Shown here: one piece after another, positions 12,815 through 24,700 of the stretch
How positions within the stretch are numbered: the stretch's first letter is position 1
How the letters are laid out: each line of letters starts with the position of its first letter
Assembly (NCBI GenBank): GCA_015698045.1
Contig: BLAL01000172.1
Location: 372,001 to 436,000, forward strand
From: Rhizophagus clarus
Taxonomy: Eukaryota > Glomeromycota > Glomeromycetes > Glomerales > Glomeraceae
Length of the DNA: 64,000 nucleotides
Direction: 5' to 3'
Program-made: the position numbers and the translations under genes
Notes under the pieces: model-generated
Seen by the model: only the letters and a program-made list of their open reading frames with translations
Databases searched by the model: none
What the model was told of the DNA's origin: nothing

Positions 12815-14593
12815 CTAAAAATTACTTAATTCCGCGGATTTTAACTCATCCTCAGCTGCTTTGATCCCATTATTTGAAGCTTTTTGATACCAGAAAATCG
12901 CTTTGTCATTATTTTTAACTGTTCCAATACCATTATGATATAATTTTCCTACATAATATTGTGCTTCTGCAAATCCACTCTCAGCTGATTTCAAGTACCA
13001 TTCAAATGCTTTATTCACATCTTTGTCTGTTCCAATGCCATTTCCATAACAATTTCCTAAATTATATTGTCCATTGGCATGTCCCGCTATGGCCGATTTT
13101 ATGTACCATTCAAACGCTATTTTCTCATTTTTACCAGTTCCTTTACCGTTTTCATATAAATTCCCTATATTATTTTGTGCTGCTGCACATCCATTATTGG
13201 CTGATATAAAAAACCATTTAAATGCTTTCTCTTCATCTTTGTCTGTTCCAATGCCATCTACATAACAACATCCTAAATTACATTGTCCATCGGCATATCC
13301 TGCTTTAGCTGATTTTTTGTACCATTCAAATGCTTTCTTTTCATCTTTGACTGTTCCTATGCCATATTCATAACAACATCCTAAATTAAATTGTCCTTTA
13401 ACATATCCTGCTATAGCCGATTCTGTGTACCATTTAAATGCTTTCTTTTCGTCTTTTTCTGTTCCTATGCCATTTACATAACAATTTCCTAAATTCAATT
13501 GTCCACTAGTACATCCTGTATTAGCTGATTTAGTGTACCATTCAAATGCTTTCCTTTCGTCTTTTTCTGTTCCTATGCCATTTATATAACAATTTCCTAA
13601 ATTAAATTGTCCATTAGCGCACCCTGAACTAGCTGATTTAGTATACCATTTAAATGCTTTTTCTTTATTTTTGTTTATTCCTATGCCATCTCTGTAAGAA
13701 TTTCCTATGATATTTTGCGCTGTTGAATCATTTGCTATTACAAGTTTTAAAATTCTTTTAAATTCTTTCTTTTCATTTTTGTTCTGTGTGGTTTTAAAAT
13801 ATTTACTTTCAGACTTTAAAAACCATTTAAGTGCTTTCTTTTTATCTCTTCGTGTTCCCACTCCATCCATATAACAAATAGCTGAATAATATTGTGAATC
13901 TATATTTCCTTTCTTAGCGGAGGTTAATAACAAGTCGAATGCTTTCTTTTCATCTTTTTGTGTTCCTATTCCATCCATATAACAAATTGCTAAGTAATAT
14001 TGTGCATCTAGATCTCCTTTTTTAGAGGAGTTTGAAAACAAGTCAAATGCTTTATTTTGTGTTCCTATACCATTCATATAATATATTGCTAAATTATATT
14101 GCGCTTTTGAATCATCATTTACTGCTAATTTTTGAAGGTTTAATTTATAATTAATATCTAAAATAATATCTTTATAATAAAATAATGATAATAAATATTT
14201 TCCTATAATCAAATTTCTTTCTATTAATAAATTAAATGTTTCATCATTTTTAATAATTTCATTATTATTAATAGATGATAAATAAAATTTAATCGCCTTT
14301 TCCTTATCCGGATTACAACCTATACCAAGTTGATAAAAAAATCCTATAAAACTTGTGAACCAAAATTTACTTTCTTTATGATTTTTCATCATCAATTTAA
14401 GAAAATTTTCAGGATTTTTATTATTACTTTCAAGTCTACGTATTATCCATTCAATTGAAATTTTTTCAAAATCTTTAAAATCGTTCATTTCAATGATTTT
14501 ATGATAAAAATTATTTATGATATTCTTTAAAAAATTTTCGTCATCCTCAGTAATATTATTCTCCAATTTATTATTGATTTCATACGATGACAT
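12815..14593 (-). CDS. Sel1-like repeat (SLR) protein, 592 aa
   Basis: Single-exon gene for a Sel1-repeat protein, an alpha-solenoid related to TPR repeats that usually acts as a scaffold in protein complexes. About eleven repeats are visible, with cores such as GQFNLGNCYINGIGTEK followed by AFEWYTKSA. They are preceded by an N-terminal domain shared with the other SLR genes here (DFEKISIEWI, then FWFTSFIGFFYQLGIG). The start at 14593 (MSSYEIN) is chosen because it matches the N-termini of the paralogues; the in-frame sequence further upstream is a Lys/Phe-rich translation of a homopolymer. No signal peptide or membrane segment is seen, so it is probably cytosolic. It is intact, unlike the copies at 28-33 kb. 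Its partners and its biological role cannot be told from sequence. Confidence 0.9.
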   Translation of the reverse strand: MSSYEINNKLENNITEDDENFLKNIINNFYHKIIEMNDFKDFEKISIEWIIRRLESNNKNPENFLKLMMKNHKESKFWFTSFIGFFYQLGIGCNPDKEKAIKFYLSSINNNEIIKNDETFNLLIERNLIIGKYLLSLFYYKDIILDINYKLNLQKLAVNDDSKAQYNLAIYYMNGIGTQNKAFDLFSNSSKKGDLDAQYYLAICYMDGIGTQKDEKKAFDLLLTSAKKGNIDSQYYSAICYMDGVGTRRDKKKALKWFLKSESKYFKTTQNKNEKKEFKRILKLVIANDSTAQNIIGNSYRDGIGINKNKEKAFKWYTKSASSGCANGQFNLGNCYINGIGTEKDERKAFEWYTKSANTGCTSGQLNLGNCYVNGIGTEKDEKKAFKWYTESAIAGYVKGQFNLGCCYEYGIGTVKDEKKAFEWYKKSAKAGYADGQCNLGCCYVDGIGTDKDEEKAFKWFFISANNGCAAAQNNIGNLYENGKGTGKNEKIAFEWYIKSAIAGHANGQYNLGNCYGNGIGTDKDVNKAFEWYLKSAESGFAEAQYYVGKLYHNGIGTVKNNDKAIFWYQKASNNGIKAAEDELKSAELSNF

Positions 14594-14920
14594 TATTGTT
14601 TTTTTTTTAAGGAAAAAAAAAAAAAAAATTAAAAACTTTTCACATGAATTTTTTATTCTGAAAAATAAAAAAGAATAAAAGCATTTGCACATCATTTTGT
14701 AATGACCCATTGAAAAATGCCAAAATAGTGAGACAAGGGTGATAATGCTTACACGTGATAATTTTTAATCTTGATTGGCCAGATTATGATTGGTTAATTA
14801 TCAGCTGCTGTAAAAACTCTCGTAAAAATATTGTTTCACTTAAGATTTATTTGTTTGGAGAGTTTGGAAGAGGCTTCGGTTATTAACTTTTCTATTTGCG
14901 TCAATCGTAATTTTTTGATC
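14594..14920. other. SLR upstream spacer
   Basis: This stretch holds the T/A homopolymer tract next to the SLR start and the presumed promoter. No gene is seen. Confidence 0.5.
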
Positions 14921-15085
14921 CTGTCACTTTGTGTATATCTAATGAAATCATCACTGTATAACTTTTTTCCACTTGGCTTATGTTCAAGCATTGTTTTACG
15001 TTATAATACGATTGGAGAATCTTATAATTTCTGACTAAAGTTTATCTTTGCTTACAAGTTACATCCATCAAACTTCTTATACATT
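14921..15085 (-). pseudogene. Fragment of kinase first exon
   Basis: On the minus strand this stretch matches the first exon of the kinase at 10726-10343, over the part that codes for MYKK through the DDFIRYTQ segment. Shared blocks include CACTT(T)GTGTATATCTAA..AAATCATCA, CCACTTG(G/A)CTTATGTTCA and CTAAAGTTT..CTTTGCTTACA, read on the plus strand. Stops and small indels break the frame, and no catalytic domain follows. The flanking DNA at 15180-15245 also resembles the kinase upstream region, so the fragment came with its promoter. Confidence 0.7.
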
Positions 15086-18000
15086 TTTCTTTCGTCTCTT
15101 GGTTTAACTGTGATTCGCGTTGGCGGACTTAAAGACATATCTGATAATAAAACTCAGTGTCATGTTAATAGTGTGTTATTTTTTAATTATTTCAATTTTT
15201 CTAAAAAAACCAAGTTTCAATTGTTTGTAGTGTTCAAGAAACTTTTCTAATGCCCGATAACAAACCAGAAAAATAAGGATTTTAATAGAATTTGTTTTAT
15301 CATATTTTTTTTCAAAAAAAATAAAATTGCTATAATCTAATATATTATTACAAAAAGGGTTTTGTATTTACCGCACTTGCGATATGTCGCATACTATAAT
15401 ATGTAACATATAAAAGTCAAAAATGACATTCTAAACCCTTCTTGACATATTAGAAAACTTGTAGAGCGGCCAAAAAATACGCATAGTATAAGGTTTCTTA
15501 TGACACATAAAAACCAAAAATTATTAATGAAATTTCCAGCAAGTTACATAAAATTAAGAATAATATTTGACATGTAACCGATATAAATTATTAAAATAGA
15601 AATTTGGTTAATGGTTATAATAAAAAGGTTAGGTAAAACAAATATTTTATTTAGAAGAAAAAAAAAAAAAAAAGAATCGGTTTTCATTGATTTTTAAGAT
15701 ACTTTGTAATAATTTATTTTAAACCATAGTAATAATTTTATTCAAAAAACATAAAATATATTATGATCTATTAAAAATCTTATTTTTCAACGATATGATG
15801 ATCAATTTCATTTGCGCAATAGTTATACTAATTTTATAGGTTACCGGTAATGCACTGTAAAATCAACAATAATGAATTTCATGAAAAATTCCCTTGCGGA
15901 GGCTCTTGTTATAAGAATTGTAGTGAATAATTAACTAAAAGTTCATCTTTATGGTCACACGTTTCTCAAATAAAAAACAGTATCATTGCAATATGATACA
16001 TTTAACTTACGTTTTGTAACTATTTGCGTTTATGTAACAATTTATAGCCATTCCTTTCCTGGATGTTTATTATGTTTTCTTCGTCTATTACGGACAGTAA
16101 ACTTTTACTTAGTGACCATTAATATTTCACAAAAAATTTTATGGAAGTGCATGGTAATCGTCTCACATGAACTATATCATATTCAAATTACATAATCCGT
16201 AATACGTCAGGTATTGCTCCTACAAATAATTATTTAAAAAATAAATTTTAATTACCTACTGTATAACGAAAGACAATTTAGATACAATAATAATATTACT
16301 GTACTATACGAAACTCTTTGAAACTATTTTAATTTAAATTTATAATTATAAAATATAAAAAAAAATTATTTTTTCAAATACTCTTAAAGGATTTGATGCA
16401 TTTAATTACGTATTTAAGTTACTAAATGACAAGACATATATATGTTAGACGTGCAGAATATATTGTACAAATACGACGGAATAATAATAACATCCATTCG
16501 TATTTGTTATGCGCGAAAGAAATTTCAGGAACATGAAACAGACTATAAGATAAAAAGTGGTCTTAATATTAAATGCTGTACTTTACATATAGGAGATGAG
16601 GGAGACATAAAAGATAGCGAAGGATAATTATAATATCATGTGATTTGTTTATCATGAGAGATTTTATAATAATATCGGTTTGATCATAGGGTTTGCTTGG
16701 AATCTATATAATGCAGAAAACTAACTAATACCGAGTAAAAGGGATGACGATATTTAAAAATAGAAATAATTGTTAGGAACGTGAAGGACCTTTTACTTTT
16801 TTTGTCATTTTGTTCATGATCATTGATTTTAATGATTGATGGTTGTTCCATATTCTTTTTTTTTTAAAAAAAAAAAAAAAATAATTACCTCTCTGTATAA
16901 GAAACTTTTTTAAATAAATTTCGTTGAATAAAAATCTTTTTAATAAAAAAAAAATCAAGGAAATTTTTGAATTTTTTTTTTTTTTTTTCAAAGCGAGAAC
17001 CGGATCAAGAGAATCTTCGTTTCTTTCTTTTATTTAATTTATTTTGGTTAATATACCTAAATACATATACCACATGAAATTTTTTTTTAAAAAAAAAAGT
17101 AAGAGCAGGAAAAAAATTATTATATGTAAATAATTGTATATATATTATTAATGTACATGGAGAATTTTACATATATTAAAGTTGGTGACCATAGTTGACT
17201 ATTTTGAAAGAATCATCTCAATCCTTAAACTTTTTCGACGATGATTAGTAGTAGCGGCTCATGATGGTGAAATGATCGAGATCAAAGCCTAATTATAAAA
17301 TTCCTCTACATAATTAAGTACTTTAGAAATTATTTTATGATGAATTAAATAGAGATTCTTCTGTAATGCGCAAACAATGATAAAATTAATGAAAAGTTAC
17401 TTTTTCAGAAACATCATCGCCTTTGTTATCTACTGGTATTTTTTCGTATATATAACCCGACTTGTCTCGGCTATTAATACGAGCAGATTTTTTTAGATTT
17501 TAAAATTCCAAAAACCTAAAAATACAAAATAAGTATTACGAAATAAGGCGTACTTTAATAATCATTTTACACGAAAAGTCAAAAAGGACGACAAATTTTA
17601 TATAATTTCTACACCTTTGATTATAAATAATTCGGTGATAATGACGATTATTTTCGTGAAATTTGATGTTAAATCACAAACATTATAATTTATATCTTAA
17701 AAAAAGTTACTTGAATCACGTGTTTTAAATCCTTTTAACGTTATTTTATTTCTTAATCCTTCTTTAATCACTATATATATACTCAAAAATCATATAAACT
17801 ACGTACGACCTAAACGGATAAAGAGTTATCGCACATGTTTCTTCGAATTAAATATTACGTAAATGTTGCTTTAAATCACATTTAAGATGGACCATTTTGT
17901 AATTTATTATGCGCCAAAGTTCCCTTTTTATTGTTTGTTCACAAACAAGGATAACAGACACAATACTAATCCGGTATAAGTAATAATTCTGTTTTTCCTC

Positions 18001-18228
18001 AATTAGAAAAGGTTATTTACGCAACTATGTGACATACGTGACACCCGCATTTACTTCGATTTATTTATTCTTCGACCTTTTAGTAAGGTACCTTACGTTC
18101 CCTGTTTTTTACTTCTATTTTTTTTCTTTTTCTTTTTGAAGAATTTTATTTTATTTTTTTTTTATTTGTTTGGCATAGAAAATAAGTCTATTGTTACGTA
18201 CGATATTATTCTTAAATTAGAATCGGTT
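15086..18228. other. Gene-free region
   Basis: No gene is supported. T-run/A-run junctions occur at 16853-16880 and 17081-17098. The open frames at 15986-16195 and 16442-16627 have no recognisable motif, no splice partner and no homologue that I know. The right end must hold the promoter of the Myb gene. Confidence 0.5.
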
Positions 18229-19153
18229 ATGGATTCAAAAGTAACCGAAATAAGTGATGAAAATCAAAATGATTCATTATTAAATAGCGTGGGAAAAAAT
18301 GAAGAACCGAATAACGATGAATTACTTGCATCTGATTTAAGGTAAAAATCTTTTTAATAACTTTGTCGAAATTCTAACTCTTCTTTTTTACTTGAATTGA
18401 AATAATAAAAATATCTTTTTTTTTTTTTTTTTAAGTCAAAAAACAACAGGGTATTGACGGCAAATTTGGACGTGCAAAAAAAATTTTATTTATAGTTATG
18501 ATATATGTATTAACTTAATAGCAACATCAACATATTTCTAGACAAGAGACAAAAGAAAGTCGTTCATCAAGTTCTCCGATAAGTCAATCACCGAAACAAC
18601 AGGCGGTAGATTATATGTGAGTTATCTAACATTTACAGTATCTTTAAAATCATGCTTTCCGTTAACAGATTATGTTATTTATGTTATTTTAGGCAAACAT
18701 CTTCAGAAGAATCATTTATAGAACAAAATTCATCTACTGAACAAACCGAAGATGGTTCTAGGTTAGACGTTATAATCGTCATATGTCATATTTTATCATT
18801 GCTTCTGCTAATAAATATAACTTTGTAATAACTCTCTAATTTTATTTATTTAAAGGAAACAAAGTAAGAAAAGAGTAATAAATAATCCTAATCCTGATCA
18901 CGAAAACGAAGTTAAGAGATTATCAAAACGTGTCAAGGTTCAGTGGAATGAACAAGAATTGCATGCACTTGAAGAAGGTATACGTCAATATGGTAAATCA
19001 TGGGCAAATATAAAAAGGAGTTATGGATGTGATGGTCAAGTTCTTGAGCGTCGATCTCAAACTCAATTGAAGGATAAGGCTCGTTCTGAATTCGTTCGTC
19101 GATTACGAGATGGAATTGATCTTGGCGGTTTTGAGATCATGGATAGATATTAA
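18229..19153 (+). CDS. Myb/SANT-domain protein, telobox-like, four exons
   Basis: Predicted nuclear DNA-binding protein of 184 residues. Exons: 18229-18341, 18542-18616, 18693-18761 and 18856-19153. All introns are phase 2 with GT donors and AG acceptors. The N-terminal half is acidic and Ser/Gln-rich. The C-terminal half (about 114-170) is a single Myb/SANT helix bundle: VQWNEQELHALEEGIRQYG, then SWANIKR, then the third-helix motif TQLKDKARSE. That motif resembles the VDLKDKWRN telobox of telomere-repeat-binding Myb proteins, with the conserved Trp replaced by Ala. A second gene of this type lies at 60823-61164. The start at 18229 is the first ATG that leaves out a Phe-rich homopolymer translation. 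Telomere binding is possible, but a role as a general transcription factor cannot be excluded. Confidence 0.82.
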
Positions 19154-20506
19154 TATATAATTTTTTGGTTAAATTTTATACAATAAAAATAGTATGAAGA
19201 AATTAAATAAAGAAATTTAATGTTGAAAAATATTTCAAATATTTTATGATACACAGTCAGGGCGGCGGCGTTAGCAAATTCTTCTGACATTCCAATCTTA
19301 TCATGTTGACTTGAACGTATCTTTTCATCACTGATCGATTATGTGATATTTCAGTTTTTAAAATAAATTTGTTCTGGGAAAAATTGTCAACGACTCTACT
19401 ATTATTCTATATTTAATCTCAATATTTTTTGAAAGTATTTAAAAATCGTTGCATTTATTAATGCATAATGCTTGATAAATGATATTAAGACGTACAGTAT
19501 ATCGTAAAATTTACACTTTTACAGTATCGTAAAATTCACAAGAAATGAAAGTTAATCGAATAAATTAATAAACATAATCGCTCTTAATACAATATTCAAA
19601 GCAGCCTCTTTTCCTGAGAGTCTATGTTTACTTCAACTTTAACCGCTGAAACCGAAAATCCATACAGCTCCATAAATAAAATTAAAATTTAAGTTTCATT
19701 AAGATCAACGCATTTTTTAATTTGTAAAATATTTTTGGCTTTTTAACTTATTGCACTTATTTGTATTCATGTCCTGTTTAACATCTAGAATATGTAAAAA
19801 AAAATTTTTTTTTTTTGAATTTATTTCCTATCCGTGAAAATTTTTGAGTGCGAAGCGTGAAGTGACGAAATATTTTAGATATAGGATATGCAACACTGAG
19901 TGTAACATACATTTTATTAACTGTCGGACAAATAAAATATTACTTCTTAAAGACCAAGAAATTACAAATAATAATATTCCAATTATTTCAATTATTAGTT
20001 ATTTTAAGCTATTTTTCTTCTTATTTCATTTTTTTTTTCATTCATTTTTTTTTTTTCATTGTAATACTCTATGGAGTAAAATATCCGATTTTAATGATCA
20101 ATTTGGGTAATTGGGTTACACATATATAATACATAGCCTTTTCTTACTGGTCGATGGAAGACAAAGAACCATATCTGGAATTCTTCTAAGGAATTCTTTG
20201 TTCAATTTTATTTCCAGATTGGTTCTGGATTTTTTAACAATTTCTGTCTAGAAACTTCTATAATTAGAGTGTAGAATTTCTAGAACTTGAGAATTCATTG
20301 GCTAAATTTTGTCTCAATTTTTATTATTTAAACTATTAGAAAATTTAACCGTTATAGAGTCAACAAAATAATTGTTGTGAATTTATTGGTTCCAGTAGAC
20401 AGAGAGACACCCGTGACTTCTTGTATTACCTTGCATAAACGAATTATATACATAAATTTACTTTCCAATACCAAGCATATCTGTAAGTCAACTAGAGCTA
20501 AAGATA
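19154..20506. other. Spacer before the triple-kinase gene
   Basis: No gene is seen. It contains an A-run/T-run junction near 19796-19816 and a Phe-rich open frame at 19844-20110 that is a T-tract translation. The right end should hold the promoter of the kinase gene. Confidence 0.5.
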
Positions 20507-23500
20507 ATGACCAGTTATAAACAAAGTGGAAACAAAGTAATTGACGATTTTATCAGTAATATTGTTTATGTAAGTTATGGAGGAGAATGTGAGTTTGTTC
20601 CCTATGATCAATTCGAAAATATAGAATTTATTGCCAATGGAGGGTTTGGTAAAGTATTTAAAGCTACTTGGATTGATGGTCCGATCAGTGATCTGTATCC
20701 TTATTATCGTAAACGTAATTATACAGTTGTTCTTAAAAAACTTGATAATTCTAAAAATATTACATCCAAGGAACTGAATGAGGTACAGTACATACAATAT
20801 TTCTAATCTTCAATATACTGATGAAAAGTTAATTATTTTTTTTTTATTTATTAGCTCAAGATACTATATCGAACTAATCAAAGTAGTTACGATTTCATTA
20901 ATAGATATCATGGAATAACTATAGATCCTATTACTAAAGATATTATTATTATTATGGATTATTATAATTCAGGTGATTTGGTACATTATTTGAGCAATGA
21001 TTTTTATAATATTAGTTGGGAAACAAAGCTGGATCTATTATTCAAAATAATACAAGAACTTGAATATATACACAGTTCAGGAATTATTCATAGAAATTTA
21101 CATAGTGGAAATGTTCTTATCGGTGGATACAATACATATATAGGTGATCTGGGAATAAGTAAATCTGCAATTGAATGTACAAATGACAATGAGAAGTATG
21201 GCGTTATTCCTTATATGGCACCAGAGATTTTTCTAGGACAAAAATATACTAAAGCATCAGATATATATAGTTTTGGAATGATTATGTGGGAGTTTATGAC
21301 AGGCAGAAGACCTTTTTGGGATCAGATTCATGATACAGATCTTATTATTGCCATATGTGATGGTTTACGATTACCAATTATTACAAATGCACCTGAAGGA
21401 TATATTGAAGTAATGATAAAATGCTGGCATCCTGATCCAGAGAAAAGGCCAACAGCTAATGATATATATTGGAGAATTTTTAGCTTAATTAAAAGAGAAT
21501 GCAATAATAATCCAACTCAAATTATAAAATCACCAGATATTGGACCTGTAACTATAAATAATCCAGGTGCTATTTATAAGAGTAGATCTTTAGGCTGCAT
21601 GATACAATCTGTAATATCTCTAAGAGGTCAGTCTATTGATAAACGATCTAAACCTGAGTTAAGTAATAACAAAATTATTGATAATTTTATACAGAGCTAT
21701 TATATTAAAGTGAATAAGAGAATGATTTTTGTTCCTTATGATCAATTCAAAAATATAGAATTTATTGCTGAAGGAGGGTTTAGCAAAATTTATAAGGCTA
21801 CCTGGATTGATAGTCCAGTTTTTCAGTACAATATTAAACATAATACTTACAAGAAAAATTATACAGTTGTTCTTAAGAAGCTTAATAATTTTAAGAAGGA
21901 ACTGAATAAGGTATAGTATAGTATATGTACTGTATATTTAAAACTTCAATGTAATGATGAAAAATTAATGATTTTTTTATTATTTTAAGGAATTTTATCA
22001 AATTTTTTCACAAAATGATATTAATTGCATTAGTAAATATTTTGGAATAACTATAGATCCTATTACTAGAGATATTATTATTATTATGTCATATTATAAT
22101 TTAGGGAATTTGACATATTATTTAAGTAATAAATTTTATAGTATTAGCTGGGAAACAAAGTTAAACAGGTTAGAACATATAATATATGGACTTAATTATA
22201 TACATAATGATGTAGGAATTATTCATAGAAATTTACATAGTGGAAATATTTTTATTGGTGAATACAATACATATATAGGTGATCTGGGAATAAATAAATC
22301 TGTGTTTGAATGTACTAATGACAATGAGAAGTATGGTGTTATTCCTTATATGGCACCAGAGATTTTTCTAGGACAAAAATATACTAAAGCTTCAGATATA
22401 TATAGTTTTGGAATGATTATGTGGGAGTTTATGACAGGCAGAAGACCTTTTTGGGATCGAAATCATGGCATGGATCTTATTATTGATATATGTGATGGTT
22501 TACGACCACCAATTGTTACAAATGCACCTAAAGGATATGTTGAATTAATGAAAGAATGCTGGAATTCTGATCCAGGAAAAAGACCAATAGTTAATGAAAT
22601 ATATTGGAGAATTAATAGCTTTTTTGACAGAGAATACATTAATACAATTCAAATTATAAAATCACCAGATATTGGATCTGTAATAATAAATAATCCAGGT
22701 GCTATTTTTAAGAGTAGATCTTTAGGTTCTATAATTAAATCTGCAATGTCTTTAAGGGGTTCAAGAGTTCAGCCTATTAGTGAACAATTAGTTTATGACT
22801 TGTATAATGAATGTAAGATAAAAGAAACTATATCTGATAATCAACAGTTATTAACTTATCAGATTTGTTATAATGTAAAGAAAATGCTTAAACCTAAGTT
22901 AAGTGGGAACAAAGTTATTGACGATTTCATCACATATACACAAATTAATTCTGATAATGGGAAAATGGAGTTTGTTCCCTACAATCAATTCAAAGATATA
23001 GAATTTATTGCTGAAGGAGGATTTAGTAAAATTTATAAAGCTACTTGGATTGATGGTCCGATTGATAACTGGGATGAGATTCATTATGTTCATTGGTATA
23101 TTGTTCGTAAGAATAATTATGCAGTTGTTTTAAAAAAACTTAACAATTCTAAAAATATTACATCTAAGGAACTGAATGAGGTATAGTACATGTGATAGAT
23201 ACTTTAAAACTCCAATTTAGTCATGATGTTAAACTAACGATTTATTATTTATTTAGCTCAAGGTATCTTATCAGATCTCTTCATCTAAAAGTATTAGCAC
23301 AAATTGCATTGTTAGATATTTTGGAATTACTCAAGATCCTATCACCAAAGATATTATGATTATTATGCCATATTATGATTCAGGTGACTTGATGCGTTAT
23401 TTAAAAAATGATTTTTATCATATTAGTTGGAAAACAAAGTTGTATGAATTAGGGGATATAATAAAAGGACTTGCAGTTATACATGACTCGGAAATTATCC

Positions 23501-24700
23501 ACAAAGATTTACATAGTGGAAATATCTTTTTTGATACAAATAAACATGGAGATGGATATTTCCCATACATAGGTGATCTGGGGATAAGTAAGTCCGCAAC
23601 TGAGTCTACAGAAAACCAAAATGAAAATTATGGTATTATTCCTTATATGGCACCAGAGATTTTTCAAGGGCAAAAATATACTAAAGCTTCAGATATATAT
23701 AGTTTTGGAATGATTATGTGGGAGTTTATGACGTGTAGAAGACCTTTTTGGAATGAAGATCATGATATAAAACTTATAATCAAAATATGTGATGGTCTAC
23801 GACCACCAATTGTTACAAATGCACCTGAAGGATACATTGAACTAATGAAAGAATGTTGGTATTCTGATCCAAAGGAAAGGCCAGAAGCTACAAATATACG
23901 TGCCAGAATTGATGAAATGATGGGCAATGAATGGCAAAATGAAAGTTTCCAAAAGCCAACTGAAATTATGAAATCATCGGATATTGGACCGGTAATGATA
24001 AACAATCCAGGTGCTATTTATAAGAGTAGACCTTTAAGTTGCATGATTCAATCTGCAATGTCTTTAAGAAGTTCTAGGGATCAATCTAACGGTAAATAAT
24101 TTTATTATACTAGAGATATTTAGGTTGTGAGAAACTTTTTAATTTTATATTAAACAACAATTTAGATCCATTTTATTATTATCAGAACAATAACGCGTCT
24201 ATTGGTATTTATTTAATTATAGTTTAATATGTTGTTTGTGATGTTACTATCTAATAATTTTTATTTTTAAAAGTTAAAAGAAAAGTTGAAAATAATACAA
24301 TTGAAGACACAATTAATAATGATGGTAAGACAAAAATCAAAAATTCGTTGTATAAACTTAATAGCCAAATATTTATTAATGAAAATATTGTCTAGACAAA
24401 AGTATTAAAAAAAGAAAATTATGCGACAATGAAAATAATGGTAAATAATTAATAATATTATTGATTTTAATAATGTATTAGTAAGTTACAGAATCAAATC
24501 GAATTTATATTGTATTATTTAGTTTACATTTCGAAAGAAATTGAATTAGATATTAATGCGAATTTCAACCAAACTCCGGATAAAGGTAGGCAATTATGCA
24601 TTCTAATATTTTAAAAATAAATTTATCGCTAATTTTTTCAAAATTAATAAATATAGAGTATGTCACCAAGGAGTTTGATATTGATATTAATGATCTTTGA
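20507..24700 (+). CDS. Tandem triple-kinase protein (two HRN pseudokinases, one HKD kinase), eight exons
   Basis: Predicted protein of 1186 residues with three TKL-like kinase domains in one reading frame. Exons: 20507-20782, 20855-21910, 21990-23180, 23257-24091, 24274-24324, 24396-24440, 24523-24585 and 24657-24700. The first three introns are phase 0 and each splits a kinase just after the VVLKKL/ELNE segment. The last four introns are phase 1. Each domain has a glycine loop (IANGGFGKVFKA or IAEGGFSKIYKA), the lysine segment, DLG in place of DFG, MAPEIF and RPFW. The catalytic Asp is Asn in domains 1 (residue 173) and 2 (residue 525), but Asp in domain 3 (residue 925, HKD). The linkers join the C-tail of one unit to the N-tail of the next with no stop. 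The tail carries KRK and KKRK clusters and ends YVTKEFDIDINDL. A simpler model would stop at 24099, but the following micro-exons fit the frame exactly and recur in the 8.3-kb gene. Confidence 0.83.

Noticed and set aside
13074..13265. Plus-strand frames inside SLR genes (also at 35974-36333 and, on the minus strand, 55256-56968)
   Set aside because: They are antisense shadows of the Sel1 repeats; their His/Phe/Leu repeats follow from the repeat codons on the real strand.
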